Assembly (NCBI RefSeq): GCF_000143535.2
Contig: NC_037313.1
Location: 1,123,501 to 1,187,500 of the forward strand
Reading direction: 5' to 3'
Length of the DNA stretch: 64,000 nt
From: Botrytis cinerea B05.10
Taxonomy: Eukaryota > Ascomycota > Leotiomycetes > Helotiales > Sclerotiniaceae
Shown one piece after another: positions 37,301-48,830 of this stretch (the first letter of the stretch is position 1; every line of letters begins with the position of its first letter). A model generated the notes under the pieces. That model did no database searches, was not told where the DNA came from, and worked only from the letters and a program-made list of their open reading frames with translations. The position numbers and the translations under genes were made by a program.

Positions 37301-40248
37301 AAATTCTCATCTCGTGTGTCAGCGCGCAGTTCATCAGGTTTCCAAACACCACAACGCGCAATAGGTTGTTCTTTCGCGTTTCGCTTCTTCAGCTAGTCGC
37401 GTGATCTTTGCACTCCGTGGAAGAAATGTAAAGTTTTTTTTTTTTGGTTTTTTTTTTGGAAGTTGGGTGGGTTCTCAATCTCACATTCTCCTTTTCTTCT
37501 CTCTTTTCTTCGGAGAGAATGACTTTAGTTGTCATGCTGGTTTACAAATCCACTTTCATTGTGAGATTTCGATCGACAAAAAGACTGTATGATGAGAAGG
37601 GAAGAAAATCGATTTGGAAATATACATAATGGACAGGGTTGAGTTAATATCTGTCGAAATCTGAAAAGGGGCTTGGAAAATATTGTCACGGGCTATTTAC
37701 TCGCGTGAATCCTCATAAGAAACGGTTGTCTGTCGATTCGTTTTGGGAGGTCTGGGGTTTTGGTAATAGGGTGCGTAGTTTCATGTACCGCTCGCTTCGC
37801 TTCGCTGCTTGTGGTTATGGTTATGGCATGGAAAGGAAAGGAATGGGTTGGTGTGGGATGTGTTTACTATTCTTATTATCGATATTCGTTTCATTGTCAT
37901 TATCATACACATTAGTCTGTTATTCGTCAAAAATGCCTATAGAAGCACTTTACCCATTCTCTAAAATCTCTCCTCCAAAATCTTAAGATGATAATTAGAT
38001 ATTCACAGAGTTTTATAGGTGGCTCGTAATAAACCACACAAATCTCCTTTTCGACAAGCGGGGAAGTGCAAAATAAAAATCTTGATGGTTTCTGGATTCT
38101 CGTCGAATTGCCGGGTTAAGAAAATGTACTTCTTCCCGTTAAGGTATGTGGGATTTCAATGATGTATATGTATCATTTGTCAATATATCAAGACTCGAGA
38201 GAGATGACAACGACAGCAGAAATAGCAAAATGAATATCTCTGTTCCAAATCATACACTCCGCACATAGTTACAAATTTACTTTTAAAATTTCCGTTAACA
38301 TTAATTATCTATAGCTGCCATTAAAATTCCAGGGATCATAATTCCCTGTCTTCGTACAGATTTAGAAGTTATTGGTGATGTAGATACCTGAGGTTATATG
38401 TCCTCAAGTGTCAGAAAATAACGAAAGAACAAAAACAATAGGGGCTCCACTAGTGATTAATCACTGAGATGTATTGAACTTGGTTGAATATCCATAGATA
38501 TAGAGTCGTCTGTGTAAGCATATAAAAAATACTATCAATTTGTTTACACATTGCTAATTACTGTTTTAGTTATATTTCCACAGCTGTGATGGAAAAGAAT
38601 CCTCAGGTGCTCATGATTGTCTGTTCATATTGTAAACGTATAGAATTATTATAGAAATCGTTTGTATTGGAGCTTATCAATATCTTCCTCATGTACATAT
38701 TCTCAAACTCGAGACTCAACCATGAGCCGATAGCACAAATCACGATTGCCGAAAACGACAATAAATTAGACGATATTGATGATTTAGCTATCATCTCTTT
38801 CATCTAAGATTGGGATCTTCATTTATGAAGGATGCTTGATTTATAAATATGATTATTTGATTGTAGTATGGATGGAGGATTAAGTCTCTTATATCAAGTT
38901 TGTAGCCTTCCGGCAGAGAAAGGTCACAGTATTTGTTTGTTGTTTCAATGTTTTGTGAACATAGTAATGTGGTTTTGTGTGCCCGTAGGATACTTTTTCT
39001 ACATATATACTCATATTTTGTATCTTTCTAGCGTATCTATTCGTGTAAAGAGTCCAAGTGGATACTGAAATTTTGTATTATGATAAGTACAGGCGACGAT
39101 GTGTTGGGAAATAGATTATATGGTTTGGCTATGTAGAACACGTACTATTCAAGTATTCAAGCTGCCATTTCTTGGGATGCTGAAGAGTGAGTGGAAGGTT
39201 GTGATGGAGAAATACAACATGGCTATAAGGTTGTGGAAGCTTGAAATTATTGTCGAAGGTCAAGTGATAATAGCTGATAATATTTGATAGCAAAACATGC
39301 GATTTTTCGTTGATAAGTATAAAATTAAGTAACTTGAAGAACACCATCACTTTAGAGCAAAAGGAGTGGTAAATGGAGACAGAATATGAATAACTCTTTA
39401 GTCAAGAAGACTCAAAAGGATTGATACCTTAAGATAGCATAAGTATCTTGATTGATCTAGTATCATCGATTGAGGAAAAAGTGTACCAAATGAACAATTT
39501 ATAGACAAAACCATTTGTTTCGATCAGTCCCAGAAGTGTAACGATTTCTCGATAACCACTCTTGCATCATTGAGTAAATATATATTCTTCCCCGTGCAAT
39601 TCCGCAGGTGTACTCATACTATTCTTATAAATAGCAGTGCCAGGAAAGTAAAACCTTATCATATCAATAAATCTCAGATGAACACACGTGAATGAAGTCA
39701 AGAGAGAAAAAAAAGCTGAGGTGGGGCTAAAACATGTTGTAAACATGTAGACTGAGCCTTTGATATAGTCAAATGGTTGATAGCTGGAATAGGCATGAAG
39801 AGTGATGGAAAGGAGGATGTTATAGGCGCATAATAGTGACGGCAACACAGAGATATGCAATAGTAACACTATTCTGTGACAGACGATGAAAGCTGGATAT
39901 GACAGCGATAATTAGATGAGAAATACTAAACATTTTCCATGAGTGTCAAACAAAGTATAGTAAGATCGCTTCTCGAAATTCTGAATGTTAGATCATTTGT
40001 AATGTGAAGATGATATCATAGATCCCACATTCTCACAGATTCTCATGTTGTTTAGAGAGAAAATAAAGAAGGAGCAGAAAGGGGAATTTATACCCATCCC
40101 TCTCATTCAGGCACACAAATTTTCTGAATCGTCAAATTTGACCTTTCTAAGATGGGAAAACATTTATTACGCACCAACCGCAAATATGATAACCCCTCAT
40201 TTCAATTCAGCTAACAACGGAAGTAAATAATCGTCTATGAAACAAGTC

Positions 40249-40350
40249 CTATATACACATACTACTTCCAATCAAAGCTAAGAAGACCACGCCGAAGAAA
40301 TATACAAGGTTTGACATGGCTGGTGCGTCACGATACTTCAGCATCCACAT
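40249..40350 (-). CDS. Possible 33-residue single-helix microprotein
   Basis: A short frame encodes a polar N-terminus MWMLKYRDAPAM followed by a hydrophobic helix (YFFGVVFLALIG) and SSMCI. It stands out only because the rest of this 8 kb has no protein-like frame. Chance is a real alternative, and no known family is recognised. Confidence 0.15.
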   Translation of the reverse strand: MWMLKYRDAPAMSNLVYFFGVVFLALIGSSMCI

Positions 40351-41001
40351 GCCCCAAAAAAACTATCTGTGTTGCATAAACATTCCAGCTAAAGAAATCC
40401 ATAGAGTGATATATTTCTCGATAAGAAATCTAAATCGACAGCAATCAAGGTTCACTAAAAAGGACACGAATGCATAGTGAAAATGCGAAAAGATGACACC
40501 AAAAACGATAAGCAACACGGAGAATAAACGGTGATATGGACGAGAGATGAGATTTCTGGCTATCTCTGTTTAGAGCATACTCTTTCGTGTAGATCAGGGG
40601 GTTGTCTCTATAAATGAGTCTCTTACAAATTTGATGAATTAGTTTCTGGGGGGTAGATGTTAAAATACATAGGAGACTGTTGATGCTAGTTCTACTTGGT
40701 TTCGCTCAGTGATTTCTCGCCAGCTTAGATACTCTAGTTGGGTAGTCTCGACTCTCACGGTTTAATCGATGCTATTAGCAGCGTGGTTAATCTCGGTTCT
40801 GCTATGTAAATCTACTTTAATAATCCATAGTGGCAAGAGATAAGAATTAAACCGAAGTTCCACGTGCGAAGAAAGTAACAATAAATCTATTCAAGTTTGA
40901 CGCTTTTCAGTCTTTACGTAAAGATTTTATTTGAGTACGAGTATTGTCCAACGTTAAAATTTATATTGTTTACAGAGGGAGCTGTCCGCGCTGAACTGAG
41001 C

Positions 41002-42817
41002 CTACTGAGCCAACTTCTTTCCCATCTCCACCTGCCACCTAGGCCCAAATCGTTTCATAGCCCAAACAACTAAGAACGCACTGATCCATCCAATTATGGC
41101 GAGTATCGTAAATAGCCATCCATCTCCAATGGATTGCAGCAAAGGTTGCGCAATCACTGATCCGACACAGCTGAAAATTGTTCGCACAAATGTGCTCACT
41201 GCTACACCACTAGAACTACGCTTGGGGAGGAACTCCGTGAGCCTATCATTGCATTAGCGAAAAACTTCTCAAATGATTTGCTAGTCTATTGAAGAGAAGA
41301 TACTGACATAGTAGTTGCGGTAGAAAAGATGATCATAGTTCCAAACCCAAAGAAGAAATTCGCAATTAAGGGGACGATCCAATGAACCCCTTTCTCCGCA
41401 GTCCATCCAAACCATAGAAGACCAGCAGGATAGATAGCAGCAGCAAGTAAAACATTTTCTCTCATGCGATCTTCTGGTCGCAGAATAAGTTTGCCAGATT
41501 CATCAAATCGACCAGCAGCACGAGCTTCTCGATGCATGATAGCATCCGACCATTTACCTCCCACAAAACCTGCCACAATGTATCCCAGTGAGCCCGGGAT
41601 ATATGTCAGTCCGACTACTACCTCGGAGAAATTATATGGCTCCTCTCCGAATGTCTTTTGAATGGCAATATTCAATATGTATAAAGATCCAAAGGTTATG
41701 CTACCGATGTAGACCGTGACTGAGACGGCTGGAAACCGAAGATAGCCCAATATCTTTAGTGGATCAACTATGGACTGTTTCAAAATGGCTACTACCTTTT
41801 TCGTTCTCTGTTGAATGTATATCGGGGTCGAAAAGGGAGCAAACTTGGATTGATGAGATGGGACGGTCCCATCAGCAGGTTCCTCGACGATTGAGGCTCG
41901 TCTTACAAGTGTCTCAGGGAGGCAAATTAACAAAGTAATCAATAATACTCCTCCGTAGATAGTTTGAAACCACTGGGTACTTCGCCAGCCCCATTTCTCC
42001 GCTAATGCTCCACCAATAATTGGAGCTAGAAGCGGTCCCAACATAGGACCCAGGAAGAATATTCCCATTGCACGACCGCGCTCTTTTGGCTCCCAGATAT
42101 CAGCAATGGTTCCTGCACCGATAGCTAAAACAGAAGCAGCTGCACCCCCTCCTAATACTCTCATCACGATCAGCATTGTCATAGAAGTAGATATTGCGGC
42201 AATGGCACTCCATAAAGTGAAAAACGCGAAAGATATCAAGTATATTGTCCGACGACCAAATAGTTCCGAAAAGGCAGACCACCAGAGTGGAAATATGGAC
42301 ATAGCTAAAAGGTACATAGCCACGGCGAGGTTGGTGAGTGTTTTGGAAGTATGAAAGTCTTCGGAGAGTTCAGTAAGTGCAGCTGCGCAGAAGATCAGTA
42401 CCTGTAGCAGAATAAAAGCTTGTCAATTGAGTGAGATGGAAGGAATAAAGACCCACGAAAGAATATAGCACTCCCCAGAGGCGCCGCAGCACCCGCCACC
42501 GCAACAATAAATGTTATTAACCACTTGGCGCCATTTCCATAGTTTTGTGGATTTTCGATTTCTGGTATAATGGTCAATATTCCAAGTAATCCTCGCCGGT
42601 TTAATCGTGGTACTGTTGTTGTAGGGGGGTTCTCCAATGTCAAGTTCAGTTTTTCGCCCGGAGAGATTTCTGGACGCACAAGAGCTGGACTGGTGGACTC
42701 ATTCAGAGATTCAAACTCTTTGTTTGACTCTACACCTCGGGTAGCTGTGGGTTTTAGACCATGAATCTCTCGAGGGATTGCTTGGCTGTCCTCTGCCTTC
42801 TCTTCATCTACCATCAT
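41002..42817 (-). CDS. MFS drug:H+ antiporter, AQR1/QDR-like DHA1 family (3 exons)
   Basis: Exons are 42817-42457, 42382-41308 and 41242-41002, giving 558 residues. Intron 1 (74 nt) uses acceptor TGCGCAG, which restores FFPALTELSEDF. Intron 2 (65 nt, donor GTCAGT) restores TTMLTEFLPKRSSSGVAV. It is a plasma-membrane exporter with a cytosolic N-terminus of about 95 residues and hydrophobic segments consistent with 12 helices. Family marks are PPTTTVPRLNRRGLLG, AAAPLGSAIFFPAL, SIFPLWWSAFSELFGRRTIY (motif A region) and SAIAAIS. These fit the AQR1/QDR/dityrosine-transporter branch that exports weak acids, drugs or metabolites. The start was set at the first of two adjacent ATGs (MMVDEEKAED). The gene is divergent to the SDR-like gene, sharing a 597-bp promoter with a CGG/CCG array, and lies near a Zn2Cys6 factor, so it is probably the export arm of that small module. 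Substrate is unknown. Confidence 0.92.
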
Positions 42818-43122
42818 TTTGTTGTACAAAACACCGACCGAGTATGTATGATTAAAGTACTATTTCTACCCAGAGTTGTAGGGTTGAAAAAGTCTCTGTA
42901 GATGTCTATATGAAACCACAAATTGTTTATCGAAGAAAAAGTTGCGAGTGATGAAAAATGAACAAGAGGGAACAGATAGAACGCGCTCAAGGGGTAAGAG
43001 AAATAGGAATTATTTCATGCGCCCGTACGTCAATTAACTCCCAGCTTTGAAGCTCCTGGTGGGGACGGGGCAACTCTGTGCCGGGGAGCCAAACCACTGA
43101 TGATATCGAAGCTTACGAAACT

Positions 43123-43234
43123 CGGAGACCCTTCCGTTGACAACAATTTGATCTCGGAAGCTCCGATGATCTCGTCGGGCTTGAGCTCGGAAGCTATTCC
43201 GACACTATCCAATTTTAATTCGGAAGGTCATCCG
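43123..43234. promoter_or_regulatory. Array of CGG-N8-CCG sites in the divergent MFS/SDR promoter
   Basis: Three inverted CGG...CCG pairs with exactly eight bases between them occur at 43123-43136, 43188-43201 and 43221-43234. A fourth pair with five bases between (TCGGAAGCTCCGA, 43154-43166) lies among them. Centres are 30-35 bp apart, about three helical turns. The first bases after CGG are similar each time (AG or AAG). Zn2Cys6 dimers bind CGG half-sites at fixed spacing, and such a factor is encoded 1.5 kb away. Binding is inferred. Confidence 0.6.
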
Positions 43235-43305
43235 TCGCCCTTGAATTTCGCCGTCTCGGTCTTTGAGTTTAACAAAAAGAGAACCAACAACAAGATGCTC
43301 TTTTG

Positions 43306-43314
43306 ATATAAGAA
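43306..43314 (+). promoter_or_regulatory. Possible TATA box of the SDR-like gene
   Basis: GATATAAGA lies about 105 bases before the ATG at 43415 and 75 bases after the CGG/CCG array, a sensible place for a core promoter element. No other support. Confidence 0.35.
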
Positions 43315-43414
43315 GCAGTCTCCAGCAGTTTGTCAAAAGTTTTTTTTTTAACTCATCATAATACATCATATCAATTTCTCAAAATTTTTGCAGTATCATA
43401 TTATCAGTTCAAAT

Positions 43415-44229
43415 ATGGAGAACGTTCTTGTCATCGGAGCCACTGGCAATATCGGTGTCGCAGCAGTACTTGGAGCCCTGCAATCTAAGCGTCATGTACT
43501 TGCAATAGTGAGAAACCAGGCCTCTGCGGACAAGTTGTTTAAACATGTGGGAACAAAGAACGGCATCACAACCATCGAAGCTGACATCATGTCAGAAGGA
43601 GGAGTGCAAACTGTGGTGGACCAAGTCCGGGCTGGGAAACTGCCAGGTTTTCAGCACGTTTACTCTGCTAGTAAGTGAAATTCATAATATGCTTGATTTT
43701 CCCTTTACTGACTGCCAATGAAGCTGGAGGTGCATACGGTGCAACACCATTGACTGAGTTAAGCCTCAACGAATTGCGTCAAATCATGAGTGTCAACTTT
43801 GAATCCAACTTTTGTAAGATCTCTATAGATTTAGCATTAACATATCCACTAACTTCCACAGTCGCCTACCGTGCAACAATTCCATATTTGCTAGAGCAAA
43901 AGAAAGCAACTAGCTTCACACTCTGCACTGGAGCACAGGGTGATATTGGAGCTCGCGCAGCACCTGCTATCTCACAAGGTCCCCTCTTCTCGATGGCAAA
44001 TGTAGCCTGCCGTGACAATACTGACACGAGCGTTCGCTTCAATGAAGTGTACCTTAATTGTCGGGTTGAAGTTGATTCATCGGCCGCTCAAACGGGAGCA
44101 ATGAAATCGTCTGATTTTGCTCGTTCTTATACAGAACTGCTTTCCAGACCAGAAATCAAGAGTTCTCGCATAATTGTGTCCACACATGATGATCTGAAGG
44201 ATTTGAAGCACAAGAAGAAGATTACTTAG
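43415..44229 (+). CDS. SDR-fold NAD(P)-binding protein lacking the usual Tyr/Lys pair (3 exons)
   Basis: Exons are 43415-43670, 43724-43813 and 43862-44229, giving 237 residues (introns 53 and 48 nt). The Rossmann start is intact: NVLVIGATGNIGVAAVLGAL with GxxGxxG at residues 8-14. VYSATGGAYGATPLTELS and IMSVNFESNFFAYRATIPYLLEQ follow the SDR pattern, including the helix-4 Asn. Where classical enzymes have Tyr-x3-Lys, this one reads SQGPLFSMANVACRD, so the catalytic Tyr and Lys are absent. I recall a group of fungal SDR-like proteins with the same SQG(A/P)LFS block, so this looks like a family trait rather than decay. It may be a cofactor-binding regulator or use different chemistry. It is divergent from the MFS exporter and followed on the same strand, after 538 bp, by the Zn2Cys6 gene. 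Confidence 0.88.
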
Positions 44230-44767
44230 TGTAGCTTTCAAGATACACTTGATTTACGTAGTAGAATCGACGAATTTCATAAACGAATCCTAGCATAGCG
44301 AATTATGGAAGCTTGAGCTGGCTTAATGCGAGTTATCCGAGAAATGTTGCATGTGAAAGATTCTTGTCTGAAAACAATGGGGGAAGGAACAAATCTTGTC
44401 GTTTAATTGTGGATTCGGGCTATTTTTTGTCCGTCTTGTTTCCGAGTGCTTTAATAAGCTTCGGATCGCTTCCGAGACTTGGACCTTGGTACCATGTTTT
44501 TAATACTGAGAACCAGATACACTATGGGAATGAAGATAATGCACAGATTGTAATTTTCAGATACAAAATCAAGGATACTTCGCTGAGTATCATACTTGTC
44601 TTTTCAATTCTAGCTCAAGAAGAGCTCCAACTCGAAGCTTTGTCCCGTGCGGATAGCACACCTATGCCACATTCCATTCTGTCGCCCATCACCTCCACTG
44701 TACAACGAGGTAAAATCTTTGACCGGTCTGAACCTATCACAATTGAATCAAGATTCTCAGAGGAAGT
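44230..44767 (+). other. Region between the SDR-like gene and the Zn2Cys6 gene
   Basis: This is the promoter of the Zn2Cys6 factor plus the SDR 3' UTR. It contains a CGG-N7-CCG pair (CGGATCGCTTCCG, 44462-44474) and a nearby TTCCGAG at 44440, similar in wording to the sites in the MFS/SDR promoter but with different spacing. The frame 44313-44801 has no domain and is not called. Confidence 0.45.
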
Positions 44768-47258
44768 ATGGATACTCGAGCACCAAAAAGACAGAAGGTG
44801 ACAACGGCTTGTGATCCCTGCCGAGGCCGTAAGGTAGCAGTAGCTCCAACGAAAATTCTGATGACATCTACTAAGCTTCGCTGATAGGTCAAATGTGATG
44901 GCCATCAACCAGGTATCACTTGATAAATAAATGACAAAAATTCAATGCCACTTATATGTGCTAATCATTCCATTCTCATAGTGTGTGGACCATGCGAGAG
45001 AAGGTCCAAGTCAGTTTCTTGCACTTGGGCTACGGACTTTTTACATGCTCCATCGGCATCAGCAGATTATATCAAACGTCTAGAAGATCGGATAAAATTG
45101 CTAGAAGCAAATAACAGTCAGGGTTCCCAGATACGAACAAACATCATCTCAAGTTCAAACAGTACTTCAGGAAACTCATTAGCAGAGACCATAAGTAGCC
45201 ATAGAGCTACTACTTCAGCCTCACCTGCATCTGCATCATGGCTATCTACAGTTTCGTGGGAGGAATATCCATCAATGAATACACCGGAAATGAGCGCCAA
45301 TCAATGGCAATCTAATCCGACTGCCGCCATCAGCCCAAGATTAGTTCCTTCATTTCAAGAGCTTTCAAAAAGCATCGATAATATATGCGCCTCTAGCGAC
45401 CTTCCTACCCATAATATTGTGTTTGATCAAAATCATGGAACCATTGTTATCGACAGACCTTCTGCCCAAAGTTTCATGCAAGAAGTGGAGAAACTAGTCA
45501 CAGAGAAAATCGGTGAAGCATCAACATCAACATCAGATACCCTTGGCTTTTATATTAACACTGCCTCGTCCGCAGTTCCAAATTATGGATCACTGCAAAG
45601 GGATCTGGACTATGTCTTACCAACTCGGGAGCAAGCCGATAGCCTATTGACATCGTATTTTGACAATGTTCATTTTTTATATCCGTTTTTAGACAAAATG
45701 GGATTACGAGAAGAGTACGAGAAGATTTGGAGCTGCGAAAATTACACGACCGACCAGGGGTCGCTGATTTGTCTAATAAACTCAGTATTTGCTATCAGTA
45801 GCCGCCAAACGAAAACAACAGTTTCAAACCATGAGAATATGGCTGCCATATTCTGCAGAAGAGCACAAGGATTTCTCAACATCCCAACGTGTTCGATCCG
45901 CTCAGTCCAGTCATATCTTAATTTAGCGTTGTATTTTCAGAGCACAGGCGAATCTCGTACATGTTGGCTGTGTGTTGGAAATGCAATACGCATAGTCCAG
46001 ATGCTTGAACTTGACTTATCTGAAACAAGCGAACGAATAGACAAAAGTCAAGCTAGAGAATCGCTTCGCAAAGCTTGGCATAGTTGTGTTATTATGGATA
46101 GAGAGGTTCAAATGCTATATGGCCGACCATCTATGATTGATCCACAAGCTGCTGCTGCCATCCCGCTCCACTTACTTGCGGAGGAAGATAACTATCAACC
46201 GAGGCACAATGAAGAGAACACCATCGAAAAGCCGCAGACTTATACTGCTGATTTCTACAAGTCTTGTCTAGAACTTTACGATATCTTGTATGCCGTATTT
46301 CTCAATTCACGGCGTGGTAAATCCGATACAAATGTGATAAAAGGGCGGTACACTTCCGATAACATCTCATCTCCTGGGATAAACATCTCCATTCTCCGTC
46401 TACAGGAAGAACTTTCAAAGTGGGAACAAGAAAATCCTAACCACCTGAGACTTGAGAAGCGCTCGACACACAACAATCTAAACGCTGTACAGACCCGTCG
46501 AGCAGTATTTCTTCATCAAAGGTACGTATAAGTATACATGCAAGAGTAACTTATAAGACCAAACTGACAGTATTTCAAGATATCTCCACATTCAACTATT
46601 GTTACTAACGCCCGTTCTTCAACAACTCATTGGCACCGAATCTCGAAATAAATCAGAAAGCATCCCTCTTGGAAGTGTCCTCTCTCATCGAATCTCTCAA
46701 CAATGTGCAATTGTGTGTGTTGAGATTGCCCAAGAAGCTATTGATACTATATACCTTCGCGAAACTTCAGGTTCGAACGAAATCTCCGCATGGTGGTGCA
46801 ATGTGATCTTCCTGTATAAGTCTGCAACAGTACTGATCGCGGGAGGTCTTTGTCCTTCTGTTGCGGCTGAAATATCAGAAGCTTCAATTCACGAGAGTTT
46901 TGATAAAGCCACGGCAATTCTCAGACAGTACACTGTCTTTTACTCGTCGATCCTCCGTCTCGTCACTGTGCTCGATATTCTGTTTCAGATCGTGCCTCAA
47001 AAATTCTCCCGTTTGAAGAAAGCTTCTCAACGGGTTGAAGCTGGTGCTGGGCTATCTACTCCCGATGACGATAACAGCGCGGTAACATTTCAGTACTGGT
47101 GTCCAATAAAACCAATCCGCCATGCAGCATCTGCTCAACAAGATGCTGTGAGTTCTAACCCCAAGAATAACGGCTCATCTCAGATTCTCACAGATTTGGA
47201 TCGACTTTTCGACACAAACGACTTTACATGGCTTACCAAAATGCCTTTTAATACTTGA
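44768..47258 (+). CDS. Zn2Cys6 transcription factor with fungal_trans domain (4 exons)
   Basis: Exons are 44768-44833, 44888-44912, 44982-46521 and 46580-47258, giving 769 residues (introns 54, 69 and 58 nt). The binuclear zinc cluster is spread over the first three exons: cysteines at residues 15, 18, 25, 32, 35 and 44 (ACDPCRGRKVKCDGHQ, then VCGPCERRS and SCTW). A short coiled-coil dimerisation segment follows (DYIKRLEDRIKLLEANN). The middle-homology region starts near LPTREQADSLLTSYFDNVHF and runs through ACWLCVGN-like and YGRPSMIDPQAAAAIPL blocks typical of this class. It is nuclear and should bind CGG repeats as a dimer. Its neighbours are an exporter and an SDR-like protein whose shared promoter holds four CGG/CCG dyads, so it is probably their local regulator. 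The 25-nt second exon rests on zinc-cluster continuity. Confidence 0.92.
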
Positions 47259-48830
47259 GGAAGTTCCGGTATTTGAATTGGCGGGATGGTTGTTCTGGAA
47301 AAGTTGTAATTATATAATGTATGCTTGTATGCATATCCGTTCGGAGGCTCGGAGCGGTTGGATGATCAATCGATTTGAGCTAGACGTGCCTTCTCATGAA
47401 TAGTTGCAAAAAGGTATCTTCGGATGACTTGAAGGAAGACAAGCTATGTAGTCATCAAGTATTGACACCTGCACTAAATCTCCAGATGAAGTGGGTGGGA
47501 GGCTTGACTTAATCATTGTCCACATATTTTCCTTCACAGATTATCCTCGTGTGTTTTCCCAGTTTTCATTCCACATGATTAGGTATCTTTCACGTCGTCT
47601 GATTTTCCCGCTGTCTATGTTATCCCTGGAACAAATCTATGACGTACAGTGCAACCACCATAAAATCCAACAACCGACAGAGACAAATCCCAATAATCAT
47701 AATCGAAACTCACAGACCTCTCGGAAGCTCCCCCCCCCCCAAAAAAAACATTAGTCTTACTTAAACCGCATTCCTCCCGACCATTCCACCACCAGTTCAG
47801 ACCGAGACGCAGTCTACTCAACAGCGATTGCATCCTGTGCAACAGAGCTTATTTCTCTCCGCAAGCCAAATAGAGAGAGCAAAAGCCTCCAGATTCTCGT
47901 TTCCTCATATAGTAATTTCACAAATCGATCAAGTCTATAATCTCTCTTTCACCATCTCCGTCATCGGATGCACAGCCTTTCCCTTTAGCAAACAGCCATC
48001 AGACATATTGCCCAGTAATCCACACGAGCACTTCTCGCCAAACCCCCGAGATCACTCGCATCGAAAACCGAAAGCATCTCTCTCCACCGCGATACTCACT
48101 ACCATTCATTAATATCGTTCAAGAAGCATAATCATAACCAAAGAAAACGCCATACATACACAAAAAGTCATATCCCGATCAACCCATCCATCATCTTTTC
48201 CACTCTAGCACATGCCTCAAATCCTCCACGTATGCGGTACGGCTTGAAGCCCATCTCCCATCTTCCAAATCACCAGACCAATCAATCTCCTAATTCCCAT
48301 ATGCATTTTTCCCTTCTACTACACACCAAATATCAAATATATATTAACAAAATCCCGAGCCCCTGTCCAGTTTTCTTCGTTTCCATATTCAAATATCACA
48401 GAACTGCTGTCAATATTTCCTGCAACAAAAAAAGACAATTGACTCAATATCATGCGCAGATGTGCGATATGGTTCGTGCAGAAATGAGAGAGGGGATGTA
48501 TGTATTTATGAGAGTTGATGAGCAGCGAATAGATATCTACCTAGTAGTTTCAATTAGCTTGAAATAATAATAATAGAGGACTAATATGCCTAGGTAACAT
48601 CTTCTCATCTTCTCATCTTCTCATTCACTTGAACAATCCAGTACTTTTCGTTGTATATCTGCACTATAACGACGCTCACATTATCCAGCGCGCAATATGA
48701 AACGAGAACAAGCGATATTGTATGTAATCCCTCCAATCGAACCAAAAAATGCCAACGTTCCTAATATAAAATGAAATGTTCAAAAAAAGTAAATTTGTAC
48801 AGCGATTTATTCCCCCCGCCCCACTAAGAT
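47259..48830. other. Spacer between convergent Zn2Cys6 and SDR genes
   Basis: Both flanking genes end here, so this 1.6 kb is 3' sequence. Near 47337-47355 a run of half-sites, CCGTTCGGAGGCTCGGAG, echoes the CGG wording upstream but in a 3' position. A polyC-polyA run lies at 47731-47748. No gene is seen; the frames at 47491-47754 and 47828-48112 have no domain. Confidence 0.5.
47731..47748. repeat. polyC-polyA run
   Basis: About ten C are followed by eight A. Length may be inexact in the assembly. Confidence 0.8.

Larger units (their letters stand above)
32864..41001. other. Gene-poor spacer, about 8.1 kb
   Basis: The first several hundred bases are the promoter and leader of the large disordered-protein gene. 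The rest is AT-rich with GGTAGACA, CCCAAA and CCAGT tandem arrays between 33.5 and 34.4 kb. I see no frame with a domain. Frames such as 33219-33755 minus are low-complexity. A 33-codon frame at 40249-40350 is listed separately as doubtful. Confidence 0.5.

Noticed and set aside
44313..44801. 162-residue plus-strand frame overlapping the start of the Zn2Cys6 gene
   Set aside because: It has no domain, and the true frame begins at 44768 with the zinc-cluster cysteines in register.
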